Assembly (NCBI GenBank): GCA_958414825.1
Contig: CATYXQ010000003.1
Coordinates: forward strand, 1 to 64,000
Length of the DNA stretch: 64,000 nt
From: an uncultured Eubacteriales bacterium
GTDB taxonomy: Bacteria; Bacillota; Clostridia; Oscillospirales; CAG-272
Direction of reading: 5' to 3'
The stretch's first letter is position 1; each line of letters begins with the position of its first letter. A program made the translations under genes and the position numbers. The notes below the pieces were generated by a model. That model had not been told where the DNA came from, searched no databases, and saw only the letters and a list, made by a program, of their open reading frames with translations. Below, piece after piece: positions 17,828-26,393 of the stretch.

Positions 17828-18858
17828 AACTTGGCGTATCGAAGTTCAGAGTCTCAAATAACATCGGCGTGGATCTCGGCACCTCCAATACCCTGATCTG
17901 CCTTGCCGGACGCGGTATCGCGCTGCACGAACCCTCGGTGGCGGCGGTCAACAGCCGCACGATGGCGGCCGTGGAGGTGGGCGACGCGGCAAGCCTGATG
18001 GTGGGCAAAACCGCGGGCGAGCTTCAGGCCTTTCATCCAATCCGGGACGGCGTCATCGCCGACTACGACGTGGCGGTCGCCATGCTGCGGAAATTCATCC
18101 GCAAGGTCGCGGGGCCGATTTTGTTCAACCGCCCGAAAGTCGCCATGTGCGTCCCGCACGAGATCACCGGCGTTGACCGGCGCGCATTCGAGGACGCGGC
18201 TATGGAGTCGGGCGCGCGGAGCGTAACGCTGATCGAAAAGCCGGTCGCCGCCGCCATCGGCGCAGGCGTCAAAATCGGCGCGCCGCGCGGCAGCTTTATC
18301 ATCGACATCGGCGGCGGAACAACCGAGGTCGCCTCGATCAGCCTCGGCGCGATTGTGACCTCCGGCTCCATCCGCATTGCGGGCAACCGGTTAGACGACG
18401 CCATTATGCTCTACATTAAGCGGCGCTACAATGTCTCCATCAGCCCGAAAACCGCCGAAGTGCTCAAACAGCGCATCGGATCGGTGCACCCGCAGACCGA
18501 CGCGGGTATGCTCGAAATCCGGGGCAAGAATCTCACAAGCGGTCTGCCCGTCACGCTGAACGTGACCTCCGGCGAGGTCCGCGAGGCTATGAGCGACCAA
18601 ATCGAACAGATCATCGACTGCGTGCGCGCGGTGCTGGAGAAAACGCCGCCTGAAATCTGCGCCGACATTTACGACCGGGGCGTGATTTTGACCGGCGGAT
18701 GCGCCAATCTGCGCGGTCTGCCGATCTTGCTGTCCCAGATCACCGGCGTGCGGGTCACCGTGGCCGAAAAGCCGTTTCAAACTGTGGCGATCGGCCTCGG
18801 ACGCTTTGTGGAACATCCGGAAAACTTTCCGTATTTGATGCAGTACCGCGCAAAATAA
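17824..18858 (+). CDS. mreB: Rod-shape determining protein MreB
   Basis: A 344-residue bacterial actin that forms membrane-bound filaments steering lateral wall synthesis. Phosphate-1 motif IGVDLGTSNTLI (about residues 14-25), phosphate-2 FIIDIGGGTTEVASIS (about 159-174) and the adenosine motif GVILTGGCANLRGL (about 280-293) are intact. It is the first of mreBCD, overlapping maf by 4 bases, and is followed by mreC after 36 bases. Confidence 0.96.
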   Translation: MKLGVSKFRVSNNIGVDLGTSNTLICLAGRGIALHEPSVAAVNSRTMAAVEVGDAASLMVGKTAGELQAFHPIRDGVIADYDVAVAMLRKFIRKVAGPILFNRPKVAMCVPHEITGVDRRAFEDAAMESGARSVTLIEKPVAAAIGAGVKIGAPRGSFIIDIGGGTTEVASISLGAIVTSGSIRIAGNRLDDAIMLYIKRRYNVSISPKTAEVLKQRIGSVHPQTDAGMLEIRGKNLTSGLPVTLNVTSGEVREAMSDQIEQIIDCVRAVLEKTPPEICADIYDRGVILTGGCANLRGLPILLSQITGVRVTVAEKPFQTVAIGLGRFVEHPENFPYLMQYRAK

Positions 18859-18894
18859 CCGGGCGCTTCCGGAAAAACATGCAGGAGAAACGGA

Positions 18895-19749
18895 ATGGGT
18901 AATTTTTTCAGAAGCCGGGTTTTTGCGGCCATGCTGACCCTGTTTATCATTTTGGCCGGAATCCCGACGATCCTCTGTTCGATGGGACAGGGGGATTTTG
19001 TCAAGGACACGCTGATGAGCGTTGTCACGCCCTTTATGCGGGGCGCTGCGTTTGTCGGGGAGTCGCTTCGCGGGTTCAGCGAATATTTTACCGAATTTGA
19101 CCGCTTAAAGGCCGAAAACGAAGCGCTTGCCGAGCGGGTTTCCGAACTGGAGGAGCAGATTTACAACGCGCAGCTGCTGGAGGATGAAAACGAGTGGATG
19201 CGCGCCTACCTCGGCGTCAAGCGCGCGCACACCGATTTTGTGCTGTGCGACGCCGATCTGATCGGCAGCGATTCGGGCCGCTATATTTCCGCTTTCACGC
19301 TCGACCGCGGCACAAGTTCGGGGATCGCCGCCGGAATGCCGGTGATTACCGATGCGGGCGTGGTCGGCCGTGTAACCGAAGTCGGACTCACGTTTTGCCG
19401 AGTGTCCACCATTATCAATTACGACTCGTCTATAGGCGCGTACGTCGAGCGCAGCGGCGAGGTCGGCCTTGTATGCGGAGATTTCGAGCGGCGTTCGGAC
19501 GGAACCTGCCTGCTCCGCTATCTACCCTTTGATGCGGACGTCGAGGTCGGCGACAAAATTTATTCAAGCGGACTCGGAAGCGTGTATCCGCGCGGCCTTT
19601 ATATCGGCGAGGTTGCGGAAGTCACCGGCGACAGCTACGACCATACGAAAATCGCAGTCGTCCGCCCTGCCGCAGATCTCTCCTCGATCTCGAGGGTAAT
19701 GATCCTGACCGACTACACGGTCTATACGGAGGCGGGGCATGAGGATTAA
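18895..19749 (+). CDS. mreC: Rod-shape determining protein MreC
   Basis: A 284-residue protein with an N-terminal membrane helix (about residues 8-30), a coiled coil (about 62-90, RLKAENEALAERVSELEEQI), and the extracellular beta domains typical of MreC (DRGTSSGIAAGMPVITDAGVVGRV). It links MreB to the PBP2/RodA synthase across the membrane. AGGAG lies before the start. Its last 11 bases overlap mreD. Confidence 0.93.
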   Translation: MGNFFRSRVFAAMLTLFIILAGIPTILCSMGQGDFVKDTLMSVVTPFMRGAAFVGESLRGFSEYFTEFDRLKAENEALAERVSELEEQIYNAQLLEDENEWMRAYLGVKRAHTDFVLCDADLIGSDSGRYISAFTLDRGTSSGIAAGMPVITDAGVVGRVTEVGLTFCRVSTIINYDSSIGAYVERSGEVGLVCGDFERRSDGTCLLRYLPFDADVEVGDKIYSSGLGSVYPRGLYIGEVAEVTGDSYDHTKIAVVRPAADLSSISRVMILTDYTVYTEAGHED

Positions 19750-20260
19750 CATCCGAAAGCAAACATTGGTCAAATCCCTCTGCTATTCGCTGCTCTTTTT
19801 CGCGCTGCTCCTGTTTTCCGAATCCTTTCTGCCCGCGCTCTGTCCAAGCTTTGCCGCGCCCTGGCTTCTGCCCGGCGCGCTGGCCGCGCTCGCGCTCTTT
19901 GAGGACGAACGCTACGCAGGGCTTTTTGCGGTTATCTTCGGCGTTCTTGAGGAATGTATGAGCCGGGGCGGCCGCACGGTGTTCCCGCTCCTCTATGTTT
20001 CGTTCGCCCTGCTTTGCGCCTATCTGTACTCACACGTTTTTGTGCGGAATTTTCTTTCCTGGTTTTGTTATACGACCGCCGGCCTTGCGCTCTGCGCCCT
20101 CGCCGAACTCTTTTATCTCGTCGCGCGCTGGGATTTACCGGCGCATATGCTCTTGCAGGAAGTGCTGCCTGTGTTTCTGACCTCGCTTCCCCTCTCCCTT
20201 TTGCTCTACCCGATTTTTTCCAAAATCAAAAAGAAGACCACCCGCGAGGGGTACGCATAA
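19739..20260 (+). CDS. mreD: Rod-shape determining protein MreD
   Basis: A 173-residue hydrophobic protein with about five membrane helices, recognised mainly by its place between mreC and PBP2 and by its size. The family tail (LPLSLLLYPIFSKIKKK) is typical. It overlaps the end of mreC. Sequence conservation in MreD is low, so the call rests on context plus hydropathy. Confidence 0.88.
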   Translation: MRINIRKQTLVKSLCYSLLFFALLLFSESFLPALCPSFAAPWLLPGALAALALFEDERYAGLFAVIFGVLEECMSRGGRTVFPLLYVSFALLCAYLYSHVFVRNFLSWFCYTTAGLALCALAELFYLVARWDLPAHMLLQEVLPVFLTSLPLSLLLYPIFSKIKKKTTREGYA

Positions 20261-20371
20261 AGCGCCGGGGTATGCGAGCCGCTTATCGAAGCGGAAAGCC
20301 GCATAGCCGCTGACTACCCGTGCGCAAGCCGTTTTTCCCATGTATTTTGCTTTGAAAGGAGGCGCTTTTCC

Positions 20372-22474
20372 ATGAAAAAACTGCACACTACCCTGCGGAT
20401 TACGATTCCCGGCGCGCTTTTTCTGGGAATCTGCGCCGCCTATCTGATTATCCTGATTAACATTCAAATCACCGGTCAGGACTACTATACGATCATCAAA
20501 GAGGAAACGCACACCCGCTATGTTTCCATTGAAGCGGCGCGCGGCGAAATCTATGACCGAAACGGCCTGCCGCTGGTCATCAACACCGAGGCGTACAACG
20601 TCAGCCTGGAATACGGCGCGATGCCGAAGAGCAAGGCCGACTTCAACGACGTGATTCTGCGCACGGTATCGGCCGTGCGGGAAAGCGGGGGCGAAGATTG
20701 CCTGACCGGACAGAATTTTCCGTTTACGGGCTTTTATCCCGACTATGCGCCAAACGAGGAATTTCTCAACGCCGGTTCCAACCGGACAAAATTTGAAGCG
20801 CTGCTCGCGCGGCTGGAACTGCCCGCCGACGTCGGCTGCACGGAACTGCTCGACTTTCTCAAATTCCGATACGGCCTCACCGATAAAGAGGGGAACGACT
20901 CCGGTCTGTACACCGCCGACGAAGCCGATCTTCTGCTGCGCATCCGCTACGACATGGAATACCTGCAATTCAGCCGGGTGCAGCCCTATACGATAGCCGA
21001 GCGCGTAGACATTCGGACGCTCACCTATGTCAAGGAGCTTGCCATCGGACAGGTTCTCATTACCGAGGAAGCCGCGCGCACCTATGTATACGACGGATAC
21101 GCCTCGCACATTCTCGGCCGGATCGGCAAAATTCCGTCGGAGCGCGCGGAGGAATACGCGGCGCTCGGCTACAGCGGGGACGCATATGTCGGCATTTCGG
21201 GCGCGGAACAGGTGTATGAGGAATATCTGCGCGGTATCGACGGCATTTTGGCCATTGAAGAGGATCAATACGGCAACATCCTTTCCGAAACGGTCACCAA
21301 AGAGCCGGTTGCCGGAAAAGACGTTTACCTGACCATCGACATCAACCTGCAAATGACGGCGGAGAACGCGCTCTGCGACAACATTGCGCTGATCCGCGAA
21401 ACGGCCGCGGCCAGCGGCGACGAACATAACGGCGAGGACGCAAACTCCGGCGCGGCCGTCGCCGTAGACCCGGACACGGGCGAGGTACTGGCAATTGCCT
21501 CATATCCCACTTTTTCCCTGGCCAAATTCCAGGAGGAATATGCAAAAACCAGCAACGACCCGCTCCGTCCGCATTACAACCGCGCGCTCTTTGGCCTGTA
21601 TGAACCCGGCTCCACCTTTAAGCCCGGCGTTGCGGCCGCCGCGCTCAACGAAGGCGTCATCTCTTCCAATACGGTTATCGTAGACCGCGGCGCATACGAT
21701 TATTATGACACCTATCAGCCCCGCTGCTGGATTTATCTGCGCTTCGGCTACACGCACGGCCCGCAGAACGTCACCCAGGCGATTCAAAATTCCTGCAACT
21801 ATTTCTTTTACGAGGTCGGACGCCTGCTCGGCATCGAAAAAATGAACGAATACTGCCGCATGTACGGCCTCGGCGTGCCGACCGGCATCGAATTCGGCGA
21901 ATCGACCGGCACGCTTGCCGGACCCGAATACAGCGAAAGCATGGGCAAAATCTGGAATCCGGGAGACACGCTTCAGGCGGCGATTGGCCAGTCGGACAAC
22001 ACGTTTACGCCGCTGCAAATGGCCGTTTATACCGCTACCCTTGCAAACGGCGGCACGCGCTACCGCGCGCATATGCTGCACGAGGTTCACAGCTTTCCGG
22101 ACGGCGGAGTCGTCGCAAAGAGCGACCCCGAGGCGCTCTGTCAAATCGAATTTAAGGCGGGCGTGCTCGCCACCGTGAAAAACGCGATGAAAAACGTGGT
22201 GGAAAACGGTTCGGCCGCGCGGATTTTCCGCAACTACGACCTGACGGTCGGCGGCAAAACCGGTACGGCGCAGGTCGGCTCCGACCGAAGCGACAACGCG
22301 ACTTTTATCGGCTTTGCTCCATATGAGGAACCGAAAATAGCCGTTTCGGTCGTGATCGAACAGGGGGCGAACGGCACGGACGCCGCGTACACCGCCAAAG
22401 CCATTTTTGACGCTTATATCAAGGGACAAACCTATGTTCCAATGGCAGACAGGGAGGAAAACCATGCAGAATAA
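20372..22474 (+). CDS. mrdA: Penicillin-binding protein 2 (elongation transpeptidase)
   Basis: A 700-residue class B PBP that cross-links peptidoglycan in the elongasome with RodA and MreBCD. There is one N-terminal membrane helix (about 12-33). A dimerisation domain begins near ARGEIYDRNG (about 56-65). The transpeptidase motifs are S414-T-F-K (in EPGSTFKPG), S474-C-N and K629-T-G. Length exceeds the usual 600-650 because of an insertion at about 90-200. A GGAGG box precedes the ATG. RodA is not in the window. Confidence 0.94.
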   Translation: MKKLHTTLRITIPGALFLGICAAYLIILINIQITGQDYYTIIKEETHTRYVSIEAARGEIYDRNGLPLVINTEAYNVSLEYGAMPKSKADFNDVILRTVSAVRESGGEDCLTGQNFPFTGFYPDYAPNEEFLNAGSNRTKFEALLARLELPADVGCTELLDFLKFRYGLTDKEGNDSGLYTADEADLLLRIRYDMEYLQFSRVQPYTIAERVDIRTLTYVKELAIGQVLITEEAARTYVYDGYASHILGRIGKIPSERAEEYAALGYSGDAYVGISGAEQVYEEYLRGIDGILAIEEDQYGNILSETVTKEPVAGKDVYLTIDINLQMTAENALCDNIALIRETAAASGDEHNGEDANSGAAVAVDPDTGEVLAIASYPTFSLAKFQEEYAKTSNDPLRPHYNRALFGLYEPGSTFKPGVAAAALNEGVISSNTVIVDRGAYDYYDTYQPRCWIYLRFGYTHGPQNVTQAIQNSCNYFFYEVGRLLGIEKMNEYCRMYGLGVPTGIEFGESTGTLAGPEYSESMGKIWNPGDTLQAAIGQSDNTFTPLQMAVYTATLANGGTRYRAHMLHEVHSFPDGGVVAKSDPEALCQIEFKAGVLATVKNAMKNVVENGSAARIFRNYDLTVGGKTGTAQVGSDRSDNATFIGFAPYEEPKIAVSVVIEQGANGTDAAYTAKAIFDAYIKGQTYVPMADREENHAE

Positions 22475-23108
22475 AGAACTGGCCGCGCGCGCGGCCGCCG
22501 CGCTTGAGGCGCTCTACCCGGACGCCGCCTGCTCGCTCGAATACGCGGGCGAACCCTGGAAGCTTTTGATTATGGCGCGGCTCTCCGCCCAGTGCACCGA
22601 CGCGCGCGTCAACATCGTATCCGAAGATTTGTTCCGCAAATATCCCACGCTCGCCTCCGTGGCGGAAAGCGAGCTTTCCGAGCTTGAGGAGGCCGTCAAA
22701 CCCTGCGGACTGTATAAAACCAAGGCAAAAAGCATCCGCGAGACCGCCGGGATTCTGATGCGCGATTTCGGCGGGCGTGTGCCGGACACCATGGACGCGC
22801 TGCTTTCCCTGCCCGGCGTCGGACGCAAAATCGCCAATCTGATGCTCGGCGACGTGTTCGGACAGCCGAATATCGTCACCGATACCCACTGCATCCGCAT
22901 CTGCGGCCGGCTCGGCTTTTATCCGGAAAGCGAAAAGAATCCGGCGAAGATCGAAAAAATTTTAGACGGATGCGTGGAAAAGCCGATCCAGTCGGATTTC
23001 TGCCACCGTCTGGTGCTGTTCGGGCGGGATATTTGCACGGCGCGCGGTCCGCGCTGCGCCGACTGTCCGCTCAGCGAATTTTGCAAACACAATTCTGCAA
23101 AAAAATAG
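22464..23108 (+). CDS. nth: Endonuclease III
   Basis: A 214-residue base-excision repair glycosylase/lyase for oxidised pyrimidines. The helix-hairpin-helix LPGVGRKIANLML (about 108-120) includes the catalytic lysine, VTDTHCIRI carries the catalytic aspartate, and the C-terminal four-cysteine pattern C-x6-C-x2-C-x5-C binds a 4Fe-4S cluster. The ATG at 22464 with GGGAGG upstream overlaps the end of the PBP2 gene; an earlier in-frame ATG inside PBP2 has no support. Confidence 0.95.
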   Translation: MQNKELAARAAAALEALYPDAACSLEYAGEPWKLLIMARLSAQCTDARVNIVSEDLFRKYPTLASVAESELSELEEAVKPCGLYKTKAKSIRETAGILMRDFGGRVPDTMDALLSLPGVGRKIANLMLGDVFGQPNIVTDTHCIRICGRLGFYPESEKNPAKIEKILDGCVEKPIQSDFCHRLVLFGRDICTARGPRCADCPLSEFCKHNSAKK

Positions 23109-23109
23109 A

Positions 23110-23138
23110 TTGCATTTATCCGCGCGCCGCGATATAAT
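23110..23138 (+). promoter_or_regulatory. Promoter of asnS
   Basis: TTGCAT, 17 bases and TATAAT directly after the nth stop, about 70 bases before asnS. No T-box motif is seen in the leader. Confidence 0.7.
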
Positions 23139-23209
23139 AATATAATAAAAAAACAGCCGCAAAACGGTTTTACAGAAATAGAAATTCAATGTACTGTGAG
23201 GAAAATCAT

Positions 23210-24604
23210 ATGCAGAGAACAGAAATTCGCAGCATTTTTCAAAATCCCGACAGCGCAGCCAGGCAGGAAATCACGGTTTGCGGATGGGCGCGTTCCATCC
23301 GGGCAAGCAACGCGTTCGGCTTTATCGAACTGAACGACGGAAGCTGTTTCGGCAATCTGCAAATTGTATTTGAAGCGGACAAAATCGAAAATTACGCCGA
23401 AATCGCACGGCAGAACGTGGGCGCCGCGCTGGAAGCGACCGGTACGCTCGTGCTGACGCCGGGCGCAAAGCAGCCCTTTGAACTCAAGGCCGCTTCGGTG
23501 CGCGTGGAGGGCGTTTCTCTGCCCGACTATCCGCTGCAAAAGAAAAAACACTCGTTTGAATTTCTGCGCACCATCGCGCATCTGCGCCCGCGCGCCAACA
23601 CGTTCAACGCTGTATTCCGCGTGCGGAGCGAATGCGCCTATGCGATCCACAATTTCTTCCATGAGCGCGGCTTTGTCTATGTCAACACGCCGATCATTAC
23701 GACCTCCGACTGCGAGGGCGCGGGCGAGATGTTCCGGGTGACCGCGCTGGATATGAACGATCTGCCGACGCTCCCGGACGGAACCGTCGATTTTTCGCAG
23801 GATTTCTTCGGCAAAAAAACCAGTCTGACCGTGTCCGGCCAACTCAACGCCGAATGCTTTGCACTCGCGTTCGGAAACGTCTACACGTTCGGTCCGACTT
23901 TCCGCGCCGAGCGCTCCAATACGGGGCGACATGCGGCGGAATTCTGGATGATGGAACCGGAGATGGCCTTTGCCGATCTGAACGACGACATGGAGCTTGC
24001 CGAGGCCATGATAAAATCGGTCGTCCGTCATGTGATGGCGTCCTGCCCTGCCGAGCTTGAATTTTTCAACAAATTCTTCGATCAGACGCTGCTTTTGCGT
24101 CTGCAAAACCTGGTAGAAAACGATTTCGCGCGCGTCAGCTATACCGAAGCGATCCGCATTCTTGAAGAAAGCGGCCACGCCTTTGAATATCCGGTTTCGT
24201 TCGGTATCGACCTCCAGACCGAGCATGAGCGCTGGCTGACCGAAAAGGTATTCGGCAAGCCGGTGTTTGTCACCGACTATCCGAAAGAGATCAAGGCTTT
24301 CTACATGCGGCAGAACGACGACGGAAAAACCGTCGCCGCCATGGACATGTTGGTTCCGGGCGTCGGCGAACTGATCGGCGGTTCTCAGCGCGAAGAGCGC
24401 ATGGATCGCCTGACCGAGGCAATGGCGCGCTTCGGCCTTTCCGAGGCGGATTATAAATGGTATTTGGATCTGCGCCGCTACGGCAGCGCAAAGCACGCGG
24501 GATTTGGCCTCGGTTTTGAGCGCCTCGTGATGTACCTGACCGGCGTATCCAACATCCGGGACGTGGAAGCTTTCCCGCGCACGACCGGCTCCGCCGAATT
24601 TTAA
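23210..24604 (+). CDS. asnS: Asparaginyl-tRNA synthetase
   Basis: A 464-residue class IIb synthetase that charges tRNA-Asn. The N-terminal OB fold begins with [25 protein letters not shown]. Motif 2 is [20 protein letters not shown] and motif 3 [15 protein letters not shown] near the C terminus, which closes with the AsnRS/AspRS-type PRTTGSAEF. The ATG at 23210 has TGAGGA at good spacing; another start 7 codons upstream is weaker. Confidence 0.96.
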   Translation: MQRTEIRSIFQNPDSAARQEITVCGWARSIRASNAFGFIELNDGSCFGNLQIVFEADKIENYAEIARQNVGAALEATGTLVLTPGAKQPFELKAASVRVEGVSLPDYPLQKKKHSFEFLRTIAHLRPRANTFNAVFRVRSECAYAIHNFFHERGFVYVNTPIITTSDCEGAGEMFRVTALDMNDLPTLPDGTVDFSQDFFGKKTSLTVSGQLNAECFALAFGNVYTFGPTFRAERSNTGRHAAEFWMMEPEMAFADLNDDMELAEAMIKSVVRHVMASCPAELEFFNKFFDQTLLLRLQNLVENDFARVSYTEAIRILEESGHAFEYPVSFGIDLQTEHERWLTEKVFGKPVFVTDYPKEIKAFYMRQNDDGKTVAAMDMLVPGVGELIGGSQREERMDRLTEAMARFGLSEADYKWYLDLRRYGSAKHAGFGLGFERLVMYLTGVSNIRDVEAFPRTTGSAEF

Positions 24605-24649
24605 GCCGGGTTTACGGTTCAACCGACCCCATAAGGAGATTTTTGTTAT

Positions 24650-25936
24650 ATGAAGTATTCCGAACGCTCAACAGAAGAAAAAAAAGAACTGCTGAAACGC
24701 GCGCAGATCGAATTTGACTGTCTGTGCAAGCTCAAGCTTTCGCTCGACCTCTCGCGCGGCAAGCCGATCACCGAGCAGCTCGATTTGTCCGACGCGCTTT
24801 TGACCTCGATCACCGGCGAACACGGCGATTACATCGGCGAGCGCGGCTTTGATTACCGCAACTATGGTCTGCTCGACGGGATTCCGGAAGCGAAGCGGCT
24901 GTTTTCACAGCTGCTCGACATCCCGAGTGAAAATCTGTTCGTCGGCGGCAACTCCAGCCTGAATATGATCTACGACGCGCTCACCCGCCTGATGCTGCAC
25001 GGCGCGCCCGGCGTAGACATTCCCTGGTGCAAATACGACCGCGTCAAATTCATCTGTCCCGCGCCCGGCTACGACCGGCACTTCGCTATGCTCGAAACGC
25101 TCGGCATCGAGATGATTACAGTCGAATATCTCGAAAACGGCCTGCTCGACATTGACCGCGTGGAAGCGCTTGCGCGCGATCCCGAAGTACACGGCATGAT
25201 CTGCGTGCCGAAATACTCCAATCCGACCGGCGCGACGTATCCGCGCGACGTCGTGCGCCGTCTGGCCAAGATGGAGTGCGCCGCGCCCGACTTCCGCATT
25301 GTGTGGGACAACGCCTATGTGGTGCACGACATCTACACTGAGGAGCATTTGGCCAATATCTTTGAGTTCGGACGCCGCTACGGCACCGAGGATCGGATTC
25401 TGTATTTTGCCTCGACCTCCAAGATCACATTCCCGGGTTCAGGAGTCGCGGTCATGGCGCTGAGCGAAACCAATATGGCACAGGCCAAAAAGCTCATCGG
25501 CATTCAGACCATCAGCTTCGACAAGCTCAATCAGCTTCGGCACGTCCGTTTCCTGAAAGACGCCGCGCATGTGCATGAACTCATGAAACAACATGCAGAG
25601 ATCATTCGGCCAAAGTTCGATATTGTGTTTGAATCGCTGGAAGCCGAACTCGGCGGACTGGGCATCGCAAGCTGGACAAAGCCGAACGGCGGCTATTTCA
25701 TCAGCCTGACGCTGCTTGACGGCTGCGCAAAGCGCGTCTGGAATCTGATGAAGCAGGCCGGCGTAGTTTTGACCGCCGCGGGCGCGACCTATCCGTACGG
25801 AAAGGATCCGCGCGACGCGAATCTGCGTCTTGCGCCGACCTATTCGCCCGCGCACGAGCTTGAAGTCTGCATTCAGGCGCTGTCCGCGTGCGTCCGCCTG
25901 GCGTCGCTCGAAAAAATGCTCGCCGACGAAGCGTAA
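24650..25936 (+). CDS. Aspartate aminotransferase-like PLP enzyme (class I, subgroup 1c)
   Basis: A 428-residue fold-type I aminotransferase. The pyridoxal-phosphate lysine lies in FASTSKITFPGSG (about residues 250-262), and CVPKYSNPTGATYP and WDNAYVVHD are the usual cofactor-binding segments. The N-terminal LDLSRGKP and the overall spacing match the Asp_aminotransf (PF12897-type) subgroup, known from a few bacterial aspartate transaminases. The substrate is probably aspartate/2-oxoglutarate. AAGGAG stands before the start, 45 bases after asnS; aspartate supply and Asn-tRNA charging may be linked. Confidence 0.88.
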   Translation: MKYSERSTEEKKELLKRAQIEFDCLCKLKLSLDLSRGKPITEQLDLSDALLTSITGEHGDYIGERGFDYRNYGLLDGIPEAKRLFSQLLDIPSENLFVGGNSSLNMIYDALTRLMLHGAPGVDIPWCKYDRVKFICPAPGYDRHFAMLETLGIEMITVEYLENGLLDIDRVEALARDPEVHGMICVPKYSNPTGATYPRDVVRRLAKMECAAPDFRIVWDNAYVVHDIYTEEHLANIFEFGRRYGTEDRILYFASTSKITFPGSGVAVMALSETNMAQAKKLIGIQTISFDKLNQLRHVRFLKDAAHVHELMKQHAEIIRPKFDIVFESLEAELGGLGIASWTKPNGGYFISLTLLDGCAKRVWNLMKQAGVVLTAAGATYPYGKDPRDANLRLAPTYSPAHELEVCIQALSACVRLASLEKMLADEA

Positions 25937-25962
25937 GGCCGCGAATCTGCCTACATAAAACC

Positions 25963-26000
25963 GCGCCCGAAGCGAAACACTTTCGCTTCGGGGCGCTTTT
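25963..26000 (+). terminator. Terminator after the aminotransferase
   Basis: GCGCCCGAAGCGAAA pairs with TTTCGCTTCGGGGCGC across a 3-nt loop, followed by TTTTTAG. Confidence 0.9.
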
Positions 26001-26109
26001 TAGACAGTACAGGCTTTGAAGCCGCACGCTGTATTGGCCGCTTCGATTTCTTTGCGCCGGACGGCAATGAACGGCAGGCGGAAGTATCTGCCGATATGCA
26101 GCATGAGAC

Positions 26110-26138
26110 TTGACAAAAAACCTTTTTTTGTATATAAC
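26110..26138 (+). promoter_or_regulatory. Promoter formed at the edge of repeat copy B
   Basis: TTGACA, a 17-base spacer and TATAAC. The -10 hexamer is the first six bases of repeat copy B, while the -35 lies in unique DNA. It reads toward the MATE gene. Confidence 0.65.
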
Positions 26139-26247
26139 GAAATGAAGATGTCCCCCGCCTCAAAGGCGGCGGGTTCCACTTCATTTTTTCAGCGGGCGTA
26201 CAATCCCGTTGAAAACGTTGAATCACGGGGCAAAGCCCCCTATTGAA
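26133..26247 (-). repeat. Interspersed structured repeat, copy B (reversed)
   Basis: The same element as 8279-8396 and 34507-34622 in inverse orientation. It begins TATAACGAAATGAAGATG and ends CCCCCTATTGAA, with the same three hairpins. It lies in the leader of the MATE gene. Confidence 0.88.
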
Positions 26248-26288
26248 TTAAGCTCTACGGTCGGAGGATCTGCAAACAGGATCTGTAA

Positions 26289-26347
26289 GGTTGGATAAGA
26301 CGCGGAAACACCCATTTTATCCGGCCTTTTGTTTTATTCTTTTTTTC
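26289..26347 (+). promoter_or_regulatory. Leader terminator/attenuator upstream of the MATE gene
   Basis: GGTTGGATAA (26289-26298) pairs with TTATCCGGCC (26317-26326) including two G-T wobbles. It is followed by a 21-base tract that is almost all T, and then the AAGGAGG of the gene about 35 bases later. Upstream, AGGATCTG occurs twice within 20 bases. An intrinsic terminator between promoter and coding start suggests an RNA-based switch; no known riboswitch consensus was recognised. Confidence 0.5.
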
Positions 26348-26393
26348 ATGGGAATACTCTATTCAAAGAGCGTTTTCTATAAGGAGGCGCGCC

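Noticed and set aside
20135..21427. 430-codon minus-strand open frame
   Set aside because: Antisense to PBP2, without ribosome site or recognisable domains.
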